The position numbers and the translations under genes were made by a program. Of a DNA stretch of 64,000 nt, positions 54,592-63,986 are shown piece after piece. How positions within the stretch are numbered: the stretch's first letter is position 1; each line of letters opens with the position of its first letter. Below the pieces are notes generated by a model, which made no database searches, was not told the DNA's origin, and saw only the letters and a program-made list of their open reading frames with translations. Source of the DNA: Lichenicola sp964247725 (GTDB lineage Bacteria > Pseudomonadota > Alphaproteobacteria > Acetobacterales > Acetobacteraceae); NCBI GenBank assembly GCA_964247725.1, contig CAXTVM010000001.1, forward strand, positions 124,001 through 188,000, in the 5' to 3' direction.

Positions 54592-55797
54592 TCAGGCGGC
54601 GCGGGCGAGGCTGAACTCGGACCAGGCGGAGGACAGCGCCCGCACCAGCTGCTCGATGTCGGCCTCGTCGTGCAGCGGCGTCGGCGTGATGCGCAAGCGC
54701 TCGCCGCCGCGCGGCACGGTCGGATAGTTGATCGGCTGCACGTAGACGCCGTGCGCGGCGAGCAGGCGCTCGGAGATGGCGCGGCAGCGGATCGGGTCGC
54801 CGACCGGCACCGGCACGATGTGGCTCGGGTTGCGCAGGTGCGGCACTCCCTCCTCGTCCAGGCGGCGCCGCACCTGGGCGACGCGTTGGGCATGCAGGGT
54901 GCGCTCGGCGGTGCTCGTGCGCAGGTGCCGCACGCTGGCCAGCGCCGCCGCGGCGACCGCCGGCGGAAGTGCCGAGGAGAAGATGAAGCCGGACGCGAAC
55001 GAGCGCACGAAGTCGCACAGCGCGGCGGAGCCGGCGATGTAGCCGCCGACCACGCCGTAGCCCTTGGCCAGCGTGCCCTCGATCACGGTCAGCCGGTGCG
55101 CCACGCCGTCGCGGTCGGAGATGCCGCCGCCCTGGCGCCCGTACAGTCCGACGCCATGCACCTCGTCGAGGTAGGTCATCGCCCCGTGGCGATCGGCGAC
55201 GTCGCACAGGGCCGCGATCGGCGCCACGTCGCCGTCCATCGAGTACACGCTCTCGAAAGCGACGATCTTCGGCGTGGCGGGGGGAAGTGCGGCCAGCACG
55301 CGGTCGAGGTCGGCGGCGTCGTTGTGGCGGAACACGTGCTTGGGTGCCCGGCTGTGGCGCATGCCCTCGATCATCGAGGCGTGGTTGGCGGCGTCGGACA
55401 GCACCACGCAGCCGGGCATGCGAGCGGCGAGCGTGCCGATCGTGGCCCAGTTCGACATGTAGCCGGACGTGAACAGCAGCGCCGCCTCCTTGCCGTGCAG
55501 GCTGGCCAGCTCGCGCTCCAGCGCCACGTGCAGCGGGCTGGTGCCGGAGATGTTGCGGGTGCCGCCGGCGCCGGCGCCATGTTGCGCGGTGGCGGAGCAC
55601 ATCGCCTCGATCACCGCCGGATGCTGGCCCATGCCGAGATAGTCGTTGGAGCACCAGACCGTCACCTCGCGGCCTAGGCCGCAGTGGTACGCGCGCGGGA
55701 ACCGGCCGACGCGGCGCTCGAGCTCAGCGAACACGCGGTAGTTGCCCTCACGCTTCAGCCCGTCGAGCTGGTCGCGGAAGAAGGTCTCGTACCACAT
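54592..55797 (-). CDS. hemA: 5-aminolevulinate synthase
   Basis: The 401-residue PLP enzyme condenses glycine and succinyl-CoA in the first step of the C4 heme pathway used by alphaproteobacteria. Signature regions are VWCSNDYLGMGQHPAVIEAM, GAGAGGTRNISGTS, SDAANHASMIEGMR, YLDEVHGVGLYG (D211, H214) and the PLP lysine K245 in GTLAKGYGVVGGY. The ATG at 55797 gives MWYETFFRDQ, the usual start; a longer frame upstream is not conserved. It is monocistronic here. Confidence 0.97.
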   Translation of the reverse strand: MWYETFFRDQLDGLKREGNYRVFAELERRVGRFPRAYHCGLGREVTVWCSNDYLGMGQHPAVIEAMCSATAQHGAGAGGTRNISGTSPLHVALERELASLHGKEAALLFTSGYMSNWATIGTLAARMPGCVVLSDAANHASMIEGMRHSRAPKHVFRHNDAADLDRVLAALPPATPKIVAFESVYSMDGDVAPIAALCDVADRHGAMTYLDEVHGVGLYGRQGGGISDRDGVAHRLTVIEGTLAKGYGVVGGYIAGSAALCDFVRSFASGFIFSSALPPAVAAAALASVRHLRTSTAERTLHAQRVAQVRRRLDEEGVPHLRNPSHIVPVPVGDPIRCRAISERLLAAHGVYVQPINYPTVPRGGERLRITPTPLHDEADIEQLVRALSSAWSEFSLARAA

Positions 55798-55896
55798 GGG
55801 AGGCTCCCGGCAGGTCCTGAAGGTCTCGCCGAGCCTGCGTCGGGACGCGGACGGCACCCGCGATATGGCGCCGATCCCGCCGCAATGCACGCCCGA

Positions 55897-56770
55897 TCAG
55901 GTGATCGGCATGCCGCCATGCACCGGATACAACCCGCCGGTGTGGTGAAGTTGGCCTCGTCGGAGGCCAGGTGGACGCAGACCGGGGCGAGCTCGGCCGG
56001 CTGTGCCGGGTGGCCCATCGGCGACTGGCTGCCGAAGCTCTTCTGGCTCGCCTCGGCCATGCCGGTGACGATGAGCGGGGTCCAGGCCGGGCCGGGCGGC
56101 ACCGCGTTCACCCGGATGCCCTTTTGGCGCCGGCATCTGCGCCGAGCCCGGCGTGAAGTTGGCGATGGCACCCTGGGTGGCGGAGTAGGCCAGCAGGCTC
56201 GGCACCGGGTGCTTGGCGTTCACCGACGAGGTGTTGAGGATCGCACCCCGCCGGCAGGTGCGGCACCGCCGCCTTGGTGATGTAGAACATCGCGCTGATG
56301 TCGGCCGCGAAGTGCTGGTCCCACTCCGCCTCGTCGATCTCGTCCAGAAACTCGCGGGTCTTCTGGTAGGCGCCGTTGGTCACCAGCACGTCGAGGCGAC
56401 CGAAGCGTTCGATCATGCGCGCGACCAGCGAGCGGCTGTGCTCAACCGAGGAGATGTCGCCCGGCAGCAGCAGCACCTCGCAACCGGCCTCGCGCACGAA
56501 GCGCGCGGTCGCCTCGGCGTCGGTGCCCCAGGCCTGGAGGTAGGAGATCGCGACGTCGGCCCCGTCGCGGGCATAGGCGATGGCGACGGCACGGCCGATG
56601 CCGGAGTCGCCGCCGGTGATCAGCGCCACCTTGCCGGCGAGCCGGCCCGAACCGCGATAGCTCTCCTCGCCGTGGTCGGGCACCGGGCGCATGCGCGAGT
56701 CGCCGGGGAATGCCTAGCCCCGGGCCTGGAACGGCGCCTTCGCGTAGAGGTCGCGTGAGTCGGTGGTCAT
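55897..56770 (-). pseudogene. SDR family oxidoreductase (YghA-like), stop codon plus three frameshifts
   Basis: The gene starts at an ATG at 56770 (TTDSRDLYAKAPFQARG) and meets an in-frame TAG at 56714-56716. It continues FPGDSRMRPVPDHGEESYRG, VALITGGDSGIGRAVAIAYA and NGAYQKTREFLDEIDEAEWD, then changes frame near 56247 (AILNTSSVNAKHPVPSLLAY, SATQGAIANFTPG), again near 56119 at an AAAA tract (KGIRVNAVPPGPAWTPLIVT), and again near 55944 (GGLYPVHGGMPIT, stop at 55897). The reconstructed protein matches the long-N-terminus SDRs related to YghA and general stress protein 39, with S and YxxxK in NTSSV...YSATQG (the catalytic Lys replaced by Gln). Four independent lesions make this a true pseudogene. 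Confidence 0.9.
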
Positions 56771-56832
56771 GCGGCATGCTCCTGATGCAGGCCGAACGGG
56801 GACGGCTCGGCATCGCCGGCCCGCGCGCGTCG

Positions 56833-57318
56833 TCAGGGCCCCTGCAGCGGCACCGTGGAGATGGCGTTGTAGGGGCTGCCGCCGGTCGACAGCGCCTTGG
56901 TAGACCAGGCCAGGTAGACCAGCACGTGCCGGGCGCGGTCGTAGAGCCGCGACACCCGCAGCTCCTTGAACAGGAACGAGGTGCGGGTGTCGAACACGGT
57001 CTCGCTGTCCGGCAGGCCGTCCGGCGCCGTCGCCGGGCCGGTCGCGCGACAGGCCAGCGAGAAGCGGGACGGGTCGGTGGCCAGCCCGAGCGAGCCCTTC
57101 ACGCCGCCGGTCTCGGCGTGGGACAGGTAGCAGGACACGCCGGCGACCCTGGGGTCGTCGTAGCGGTCCACGGCGATCTGGTCGTTGCGGCCGAGCAGCC
57201 GGAACGTGGTGCTGACCGCGCCGATGCGGGTGCCGTCGGCCCGGGCCGGACCGCCGGCGGCCAATGCCAGCGCGGTCCAGACCGTCGCCACCGCCGCCAC
57301 CCTGGATCGTGCCGACAT
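56833..57318 (-). CDS. creA: CreA family protein
   Basis: The 161-residue exported protein has a signal peptide (AAVATVWTALALAAGGPARA) and the CreA domain: RIGAVSTTFRLLGRNDQIAV, DDPRVAGVSCYLSHAETGGV, KGSLGLATDPS, SFLFKELRVSRLYDRARHVL, STVPL. Its function is unknown despite its name, which comes from the creABCD locus. The ATG at 57318 has GCAGGAG upstream; an ATG nine codons earlier is less likely. It follows the helicase by 19 bp on the same strand. Confidence 0.9.
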   Translation of the reverse strand: MSARSRVAAVATVWTALALAAGGPARADGTRIGAVSTTFRLLGRNDQIAVDRYDDPRVAGVSCYLSHAETGGVKGSLGLATDPSRFSLACRATGPATAPDGLPDSETVFDTRTSFLFKELRVSRLYDRARHVLVYLAWSTKALSTGGSPYNAISTVPLQGP

Positions 57319-57337
57319 CGTCGAGCTCCTGCGGTTC

Positions 57338-59695
57338 TCAGCCATGCGCGAGCCCGTCGCGGCGGCCGCGCTGCCCGCGCAGCACCGCCTCGATCCAGCC
57401 GTCCAGCCGGACGGTCGCGGCCTCGGCCTGCTCCAGCTCCGGATAGGCCTCCGGGAACCGCAGCGCCAGCCAGCGCCAGGCGACCAGGCGCTTGTGCCGG
57501 CGCTCGGCCTGCTCCAGCTCCTCGCGCGACGCGCGCTCCGGCGGCGGCAGGCGGGCGCCGATCGGCGGCGGTACGACGCGGCCGGCGCCGTGCTCGCCGG
57601 CCCAGGCGGCCAGGCGGGGGATCCCGTTGTCGCGCTCGTCCACCGGGCACATCGCGTAGGACCAGCGGGTGATGAGGTCGAGCCCGGCGATGCCCTCCAG
57701 CGCGGTCGCCATCGCGAACGCCTGGCTCATGTCGGCCAGCCGGTAGTTCGGGTCGTCGCGGCGCAGCACGGCGCGGCGGATGCGGGCCAGCACGCCGAAC
57801 AGACTGTCGGAGCCGATCTCTTCGGCTACCGCGCGCACGATGTCGGCGTCCGGCTGCACCAGCGGGCGCAGCTCGTCGGGTGCCGCGGCGGGGGCGGCCA
57901 GCATCGCGCGGATGAAGGACGGGCTGCCGGCGCCGGCCAGCACGGCGACGATGCCGGCCTCGTGGCGGCCGTGACGGCCGGCGCGGCCGCCGATCTGCTT
58001 CACCTCCTGCGGCCTGAGGTCGCGGCTCTCGGTGCCGTCGAACTTGCGGAGTGCCGAGAACACCACGCGGCGGATGTCAAGGTTGAGGCCCATGCCGATG
58101 GCGTCGGTGGCGATCAGGATCTCGGCGTCGCCCTCGTTGAAGCGCCTGGCCTCGGCACGGCGCACCTCCGGGCTCAGTGCGCCATAGACCACGGCAACGC
58201 GGCGGCCCCTGGCCTGCAGCGTCGCGCGCAGGTCCAGCACGTCGCGGCGCGAGAAGGCGATCAGCGCGTCGTGGCGCTCGAGGTCGGACAGCCGCACCGC
58301 CTCGGCTGCAGCGGTGAGCGGGCCCTTGCGGACCAGGGTCACCTCCTCGATCGGGTCGGCGCACAGCGTGGCGATGCGGCGCACCATCGGCGCGCACTCG
58401 GGCGAGCCCAGCACGAACACCTCGCGCGCCGGTGCCCCCATGATCGCAGCGGTCCAGGCCGCACCCCGGTCGGGGTCGTGCAGCATCTGCGCCTCGTCGA
58501 CGATCGCGACGTCGACGGGCGCGTGCAGCGGGCACATCTCGACGGTGGCGGCCAGGTGCCGGCTGCCCGGCTCGACGATGCGCTCCTCCCCGGTGGCGAG
58601 CGAAGCCGGCACGTCACGGGCGCCCAGCGCCTCGCGGAACTCGTGCGCCAGCAGCCGCAGCGGCGCCAGGGCGAGCCCGCTCTCGGCGCCGGACAACCGG
58701 TCCAGCGCGGTATGCGACTTGCCGCTGTTGGTGGGGCCGGTGATCAGGGTGATGCGGCGCCGGAGCGCCCGGGCGGTGGCGAAGTGGGCGGCGTAGCGGT
58801 CGAGTGCCGCGACCCGGGCTACGGCGGCGTTGGCAGCACGGCCGCCGGGTGCGGACAGGATGCGGGGCGCGTCGCCGCCGTCCGCCTCGCGCCAGGAGGC
58901 GACCTCCGGACGCAGCCGGACGAGCTCGGCCGGGTCGAACTCCCAGCGTTCGCCCGCCTGGTCGTCGCGGCCCGGCCGTCCCTGCGGGATCCGGCGGGCG
59001 ACCGGCAGCCGGTTGGCGGCGACCCAGCGCAGAGCCTCCTTGGTGCTGCAGCCGAGCAGGGCCGGCACCGCGCGGAACTCGACCAGGCTGCGCTCCCAGT
59101 CGCGCAGGCGCTGCAGCTCGGTGCGGCGGCCGCTGCGGGCGGCGGCGGCTGCCTCCTTGCGCTCGCGGCGTCGCTGGTCCTCGACCGCGAGCGCCGCGGC
59201 GACGAACGGGGCGTCCGCGGATGCCCCGAACGCGTCGGCGACCACGGCGGCCAGCGTCGCATGCTGGGCCCGCGACAGCACGCGGCCGCCGGCGTCGAAC
59301 AGCGCGGCCAGGGCGGCGTCGAGCGCCTCGGCGGGGTCGGCCGCCAGCGTGCGCAGGCGGGCGGCGACGACGCGATCGAGCGCCTGCCGCAACGCCGGCT
59401 CGTCGGCATCGGGATCGGCGATGACAGCCGCCGCGGCGGCGGCGTCCTCGCGGCGGACCCAGACCGCGCCGTCTCGTTGCGACAGGTCGACCAGCCGGCC
59501 GGTCCAGGACTTGCGCCGGACCTCGCACAGCGCGCTCGCCACGGCGTCGCGGTCGGCCGGCAGGCGGCGCGCGACCAGGCGCGCCAGCCGCGGCATCTCG
59601 GCGCCGCCCACCGAAAGTCCGGATGCGGCGATCGCGGCCTCGGCTGGCGACGGGAAGGCGTCTGAATGATCAGGTACGGGATCGGGGGCTCTCAT
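57338..59695 (-). CDS. Suv3-like superfamily 2 helicase
   Basis: The 785-residue protein has a long N-terminal region (about 300 residues, Ala/Arg-rich) followed by a Suv3-type helicase: Walker A GPTNSGKSHTALDRL, motif II DEAQM, GSPECAPMVRRI, motif V ATDAIGMGLNLDIRRVVFSA, motif VI QIGGRAGRHG, and a C-terminal helical domain. Mitochondrial Suv3 unwinds RNA for the degradosome; alphaproteobacterial homologues are likely RNA helicases but are little studied. I chose the ATG at 59695; another in frame at 59713 is six codons upstream. The frame is intact over 2.3 kb. Confidence 0.9.
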   Translation of the reverse strand: MRAPDPVPDHSDAFPSPAEAAIAASGLSVGGAEMPRLARLVARRLPADRDAVASALCEVRRKSWTGRLVDLSQRDGAVWVRREDAAAAAAVIADPDADEPALRQALDRVVAARLRTLAADPAEALDAALAALFDAGGRVLSRAQHATLAAVVADAFGASADAPFVAAALAVEDQRRRERKEAAAAARSGRRTELQRLRDWERSLVEFRAVPALLGCSTKEALRWVAANRLPVARRIPQGRPGRDDQAGERWEFDPAELVRLRPEVASWREADGGDAPRILSAPGGRAANAAVARVAALDRYAAHFATARALRRRITLITGPTNSGKSHTALDRLSGAESGLALAPLRLLAHEFREALGARDVPASLATGEERIVEPGSRHLAATVEMCPLHAPVDVAIVDEAQMLHDPDRGAAWTAAIMGAPAREVFVLGSPECAPMVRRIATLCADPIEEVTLVRKGPLTAAAEAVRLSDLERHDALIAFSRRDVLDLRATLQARGRRVAVVYGALSPEVRRAEARRFNEGDAEILIATDAIGMGLNLDIRRVVFSALRKFDGTESRDLRPQEVKQIGGRAGRHGRHEAGIVAVLAGAGSPSFIRAMLAAPAAAPDELRPLVQPDADIVRAVAEEIGSDSLFGVLARIRRAVLRRDDPNYRLADMSQAFAMATALEGIAGLDLITRWSYAMCPVDERDNGIPRLAAWAGEHGAGRVVPPPIGARLPPPERASREELEQAERRHKRLVAWRWLALRFPEAYPELEQAEAATVRLDGWIEAVLRGQRGRRDGLAHG

Positions 59696-59902
59696 GCCGC
59701 CTGCATATGGCATCTCATCGTGTTCGCGGTCGCGATGTTCGTATCCGCGGGCGCCGGCAACCCGGCGTACGACCTGCAGCTAGGCATCCCATCGCTCTCC
59801 CAGGACAGGACGTCCATGCAATTCCTCCTCCACCCGCTGGCCATCTTCGTCGGCCTGTAGCTTAAGCCTGAACACGGTCATCCATCGGCCTGTCACGGTG
59901 GG

Positions 59903-60168
59903 ATGATCAGCGCCGGCGCCAGCCTTGCCACGATGCCGATCGGTGCGCTGCTGCTCGGCCGAATCGGACTCAAGGGCCAGGCGGCGCAGGTGCCGTCGTG
60001 GGCCTGGCTCGGCAAGGTGGCGGGCTCGGTGTTCCTGCTGGCCCAGCCGGTCGCGGCGCCCAGGACGGCGCCGGGCCCTTCATCGGGCTGACCGTCACCG
60101 CCTCGATCGGCCGCATCGTGGGGGCCGCCATGATGGTGGTGGGCGTGGGCCTGGTCGCCAGGCTTTAG
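59903..60168 (+). pseudogene. Small membrane protein, apparently frameshifted
   Basis: From an ATG at 59903 a frame reads ISAGASLATMPIGALLLGRI, AWLGKVAGSVFLLAQPVAAP and then stops. The adjacent frame continues DGAGPFIGLTVTASIGRIVG, AAMMVVGVGLVARL to TAG at 60168. The two pieces together would make an 85-90-residue protein with two hydrophobic segments. No family recognised. The 59714-59902 stretch upstream has only a short frame (MQFLLHPLAIFVGL) and no gene I can support. Confidence 0.4.
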
Positions 60169-60188
60169 CCTCCCACGGCCAAGGCATA

Positions 60189-60276
60189 AAAGGCCAGGGG
60201 CTTCACCCCTGGACCCAGGGCTATCGCATTTGAGGAGACGTGAAAGGAGAAGGCCGAGGCGCTGCCCTGGTCTTCT
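60189..60276. repeat. Rearranged family A palindromic repeat
   Basis: The pieces are in unusual order: GGCCAGGGGCTTCACCCCTG, then GGGCTATCGCATTTGAGGAG (the outer inverted repeat of the element at 45405), then AGGAGAAGGCCGAGGCGCTG and CCCTGG. It looks like two elements joined by a deletion. It lies just upstream of dinB. Confidence 0.65.
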
Positions 60277-60303
60277 CCTTCGGGACTATATCATGATGGT
60301 CCG

Positions 60304-61404
60304 GTGACGCAGCGGCGCATCATCCATGTCGACATGGACGCGTTCTACGCCTCGGTCGAGCAGCGCGACGATCCCGCCCTGCGCGGCCGGCCGGTGGCGG
60401 TCGGCGGCTCGCGCGAGCGCGGCGTGGTGGCGGCCGCGAGCTACGAGGCGCGGCGCTACGGCGTGCGCTCGGCGATGCCGTCGGTGACGGCACGCCGGCA
60501 GTGCCCAGAGCTGGTTTTCGTGCGGCCGCGCTTCGACGTCTATCGCCAGGTCTCGCAGCAAGTCCGCGCGATCTTCGCCGACTACACCCCGATCATCCAG
60601 CCGCTGTCGCTGGACGAGGCGTATCTCGACGTGACCACGCCGCTGCTGGACCGCGGCTCGGCGACCGCGATCGCGCGCGAGATCCGCGCGCGCATCCAGG
60701 CCGAGACCGGGCTCACCGCCTCGGCCGGGGTGTCCTACAACAAGTTCCTGGCCAAGCTGGCGTCCGACCACCGCAAGCCGGACGGGCTGTTCGTGATTAC
60801 GCCGGCGATGGGGCCGGGCTTCGTCGAGGGTCTCGCGGTCAGCCGGTTCCACGGCGTGGGACCGGTGACGGCGGCGAAGATGGCGCGGCTCGGCATCCAC
60901 AGCGGCCGCGACCTGCTGGCCTGCACGCCGGAGTTCCTCGTGCGGCATTTCGGCAAGGCGGGTGCGCACTACCACGCGATCGGGCACGGGCTCGACGACC
61001 GGCCGGTGGTGACCGACCGGCGTGCCAAGTCGATCGGCGCAGAGCAGACCTTCGAGCGCGACCTGCATGCGCTGGACGACGCGCTGGCAGCGCTGCAGCC
61101 GGCGATCGACAAGGTCTGGGCGAGCTACGGCCGCGACGGCCGCAGGGCCCGCACCGTCACGCTGAAGCTGAAGTACGCCGACTTCCGCATCCTCACCCGG
61201 GCGAGCTCGCGGCCGGGGCCGATCGCCGCGCGGGCCGACATCGCCGATGCCGCGGCCGCCCTGCTGCGGGCCGAGCATCCGTTCGCGCTCGGCGTGCGGC
61301 TGCTGGGCGTCAGCGTGTCGCGGTTCGACACCGCGCCGGGCCTGGACGCAGACCGGACGCCCGACCTGTTCCCCCTGTTCACGGCCGCGGGCGTCCAGGC
61401 TTAA
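60304..61404 (+). CDS. dinB: DNA polymerase IV
   Basis: The 366-residue Y-family polymerase has the catalytic motif IIHVDMDAFYASVEQRDD, RGVVAAASYEARRYGVRSAM, PLSLDEAYLDVT (second catalytic acidic pair), TASAGVSYNKFLAKLASDHR, and the helix-hairpin-helix GVGPVTAAKMARLGI. It copies damaged DNA during translesion synthesis. The C-terminus (DLFPLF) may serve as a beta-clamp-binding peptide. The start is GTG at 60304. No SOS box is obvious upstream. Confidence 0.95.
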   Translation: MTQRRIIHVDMDAFYASVEQRDDPALRGRPVAVGGSRERGVVAAASYEARRYGVRSAMPSVTARRQCPELVFVRPRFDVYRQVSQQVRAIFADYTPIIQPLSLDEAYLDVTTPLLDRGSATAIAREIRARIQAETGLTASAGVSYNKFLAKLASDHRKPDGLFVITPAMGPGFVEGLAVSRFHGVGPVTAAKMARLGIHSGRDLLACTPEFLVRHFGKAGAHYHAIGHGLDDRPVVTDRRAKSIGAEQTFERDLHALDDALAALQPAIDKVWASYGRDGRRARTVTLKLKYADFRILTRASSRPGPIAARADIADAAAALLRAEHPFALGVRLLGVSVSRFDTAPGLDADRTPDLFPLFTAAGVQA

Positions 61405-61559
61405 GGGTTCCGCATTCGTCCCTTTTGTGATATGCCACCTCTATCCTTCAAGCCGCACCGATGGCCGGCTCCGCCCGTCATGATCCTGGTCATGACGTCC
61501 GGACCGTGACCGCGGCCGCGCGCTCGATGCGCGCCCCCAGGACAGGAGATGGCAGGCAC

Positions 61560-62171
61560 GTGCTGACCAAGATGGAGACCACACCGCTCGAGCCCGAGGA
61601 CCAGGCGATCGACGGCGCCGCGGACGAGGACGGCGCGGAGAGCCGGTCGCGTTCGGCCGCCGCCCGCAAGGCGCGGGACGACGAGCCGTTCGCCGAGGGC
61701 GACCATGTGGTCTACCCGACACACGGTGTCGGCAAGGTCGAGCGCATCGCCACCGAGGAGATTGCCGGGCACCGGCTCGAGCTGATCCACATCACCTTCG
61801 AGGAGAACCGGATGACGCTGCGCGTCCCGGTGGCGAAGGCGAAGAGTGCCGGCCTGCGCAAGCTCGCCACGCGCAAGCTGTTCGACGAGGCGCTGGCGAT
61901 CCTCAAGGGTCGCGCGCGGATCAAGCGCACCATGTGGTCGCGGCGGGCGCAGGAGTACGAGGCCAAGATCAATTCCGGCGACCCGCTGGCGATCGCCGAG
62001 GTGGTGCGCGACCTGCACCGCAACTCCGGCCAGCCGGACCAGAGCTTCTCCGAGCGGCAGATCTACGAGGCGGCGATGGACCGCCTCGCCGCCGAGCTCG
62101 GCGCGCTGGAGCAGATCGACAAGGCGGCGGCGTCGCTCAAGCTGACCGACTACCTCAAGACCATCGTTTGA
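61560..62171 (+). CDS. carD: CarD family transcriptional regulator
   Basis: The 203-residue protein has an acidic N-terminal extension, a CarD/TRCF RNA-polymerase-interacting domain (FAEGDHVVYPTHGVGKVERI, THITF-like IHITFEENRMTLRVPVAKA), and a C-terminal helical DNA-binding domain (ARIKRTMWSRRAQEYEAKIN, DLHRNSGQPDQSFSERQIYE). CarD stabilises the open promoter complex at many housekeeping promoters, including rRNA promoters. I chose the GTG at 61560, with AGGAG some 11 bases upstream; ATG at 61461 would add 33 unconserved residues. A family B repeat begins five bases after the stop. Confidence 0.92.
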   Translation: MLTKMETTPLEPEDQAIDGAADEDGAESRSRSAAARKARDDEPFAEGDHVVYPTHGVGKVERIATEEIAGHRLELIHITFEENRMTLRVPVAKAKSAGLRKLATRKLFDEALAILKGRARIKRTMWSRRAQEYEAKINSGDPLAIAEVVRDLHRNSGQPDQSFSERQIYEAAMDRLAAELGALEQIDKAAASLKLTDYLKTIV

Positions 62172-62175
62172 CAGG

Positions 62176-62292
62176 AAGGCCAGGGCTCTGCCCTGGACCC
62201 GCCAAGGGCCACGGCCCTTGGAACCCATTCCTTAAGTAGCGGTTTCCAAAGGTCAGCCTCTGGCGGGGTCCAGGGGCAGAGCCTCTGGCCTT
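62176..62292. repeat. GC-rich palindromic repeat, family B, copy 3
   Basis: The arrangement is GGCCAGGGCTCTGCCCTGGA, CCAAGGGCC-AC-GGCCCTTGG, central CCTTAAGTAGCGGTTTCC, CCAAAGGTCAGCCTCTGG (hairpin now imperfect) and CCAGGGGCAGAGCCTCTGG. It fills the gap between two convergent genes. Confidence 0.85.
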
Positions 62293-62294
62293 GC

Positions 62295-63986
62295 CTACGG
62301 TAGCAACGCCTGCAGATCGCACGCCGTCCCGTCCGCCTGCGCCGTCAGCACGCTGTTCGCGGACGCGGCGGTGCGGGTGACGCAGCCGGTCAGGCTGTCG
62401 GCTGAGGCATAGAGTCCGGTGCCGCTGCCGGTATGCGCGGTCACGGCACCCGACGACGACAGGTCGAGCGTGTCGTTCGGGCTGATCCGCTCGATCAGGC
62501 GGCTGGCGGCGACCGGCTGCAGGTCGTGCGTGTCCAAGGTGTCGCGGATGAACGCCTGGTTGACCGCGGTGGCCTGCGCGGCGCTGCCGTCGGCGTTGGC
62601 GACGTAGTCGTAGCGGACCACCAGCGGGTAGGACAGCACGCGAGTGGCGGTGTCGATGCCGGCGGCGCTGCGCGTCGTCACGGTGGTGGCGGTGTCGGTG
62701 CGCTGGGTGACGGTCTGGTCGTCGACGAGGTCGGTGACGTCGAACTGCTGCACGTTCGAGAACCGGCCGGTTTGGTCGACCGTGGTCTGCACGACGCCGT
62801 GCGAGGTCACCGCGTAGCCGCCGATGCTGTAGTCGTGCCGGGAGGTGGTCAGCACGCTGCCGGTGCTGTTGCCGTTGGCGTCGGTGACGATCGTGTTGCT
62901 GGTGACCGGCGATGGGGCGGCCAGGGTGTTGCGGGTGACGGCGCCCGTCACCGTGCCGGCACCGTGGTCGAGGGTCAGGTAGAGCGTGCCGGTGACGGAG
63001 AAGTAGGTGTCGGCGCCGGCGACCGAGAGCGACACGGTATGGGGCTTGCCGTCGTCGATCGCGCCGACGAACGGGGTCAGCTCGACCGAGTAGGGCTTGA
63101 ATGCCAGCGTCTGCACGCCGGGGATCGGTTCCCACAGGTAGGGGTCGATGCCGCCGGTGTAGATCCAGGGATAGACCGGGGCGACGCCGGCGCGGACGCC
63201 GTCGATGGCGACCTGGCCCTCGCGGAACGCGCCGCCACCGCAGGTCTCGAGCGCGGTGGCGAGCGCGTCGGGGACGCAGGTATACCAGAACTCGTCGTCG
63301 TTCTGGCTCTGCAGCAGCACGTCGAGGCGGGCGCGCTCGACGTTGGTGGGCAGGATGCCGGTGCGGCTCAGCGTCTGGGTGCCGTCGTTCAGCGCGACGG
63401 TGCCGGCGGCGGGATCGGCGTTGAGCGGGATCACCAGGTCCGGCGTGCGCGGCGCCGGATAGTTCACCGTGGCCGGATAGAACAGCAGCGTCGAGCTGGC
63501 GGTGATGGTGCTGGTGTAGGTGCTGCTCTGGTAGTTGGCGATCAGCACGTGGCCGGGCTGGGGCTGTTCCAGTAGGGCGGTATCGTCGGTGACGTCGCGC
63601 TCGACGTGCCAGGACGGCGCCAGCGCCGCGCGCGGCTCCGCGGTGGTGCCGAACAGAACGTTCACCCCGCCGATGAAGATGGAGGCGGTGCGGTCGAACT
63701 GCCGACCGGCGTTCACCGACACGTCGGTCGACAGCACCACCTTCGCCCACGGGCCGGGGCAGGATGCGGGCGGCACGTAGGCGAACGGCACCGTGCCGGC
63801 GCCGAAGGTGGCGCCGGAGAACAGGGGCACGGCGCAGGGGGTCTCGTCGGGGTGGGACACCGGCGGCTCGATGTCGGCGACGTTGCTGCTGCCGATCGTC
63901 CCCGCCCTGGCGGTCGCGGGAGACGCCAGGGACACCATCGGGGGGGCGGCGAGGCAGCTGAGCAGCAGGGCGGCGCGTCGGGTCAT
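62295..63986 (-). CDS. Secreted PNGase A-like protein (peptide-N4-asparagine amidase A)
   Basis: The 563-residue protein has a signal peptide (RRAALLLSCLAAPPMVSLAS...ATARA). The N-terminal half has the PNGase A arrangement: DETPCAVPLFSGATFG, PFAYVPPASCPGPWAKVVL, SVNAGRQFDRTASIFIGGVN, PSWHVERDVTD. A second jelly-roll domain includes YPWIYTGGIDPYLWEPIPGV and LAFKPYSVELTPFVGAIDDG. The C-terminal 200 residues are Thr/Ser-rich beta. PNGase A removes N-glycans from glycopeptides and is best known from plants and fungi. ATG start at 63986; the 14 bp beyond are intergenic. The stop lies just before a family B repeat. Confidence 0.82.
   Translation of the reverse strand: MTRRAALLLSCLAAPPMVSLASPATARAGTIGSSNVADIEPPVSHPDETPCAVPLFSGATFGAGTVPFAYVPPASCPGPWAKVVLSTDVSVNAGRQFDRTASIFIGGVNVLFGTTAEPRAALAPSWHVERDVTDDTALLEQPQPGHVLIANYQSSTYTSTITASSTLLFYPATVNYPAPRTPDLVIPLNADPAAGTVALNDGTQTLSRTGILPTNVERARLDVLLQSQNDDEFWYTCVPDALATALETCGGGAFREGQVAIDGVRAGVAPVYPWIYTGGIDPYLWEPIPGVQTLAFKPYSVELTPFVGAIDDGKPHTVSLSVAGADTYFSVTGTLYLTLDHGAGTVTGAVTRNTLAAPSPVTSNTIVTDANGNSTGSVLTTSRHDYSIGGYAVTSHGVVQTTVDQTGRFSNVQQFDVTDLVDDQTVTQRTDTATTVTTRSAAGIDTATRVLSYPLVVRYDYVANADGSAAQATAVNQAFIRDTLDTHDLQPVAASRLIERISPNDTLDLSSSGAVTAHTGSGTGLYASADSLTGCVTRTAASANSVLTAQADGTACDLQALLP

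Noticed and set aside
57185..59665. 826-codon plus-strand frame opposite the Suv3-like helicase
   Set aside because: Shadow of the conserved helicase; no motif or start signal.
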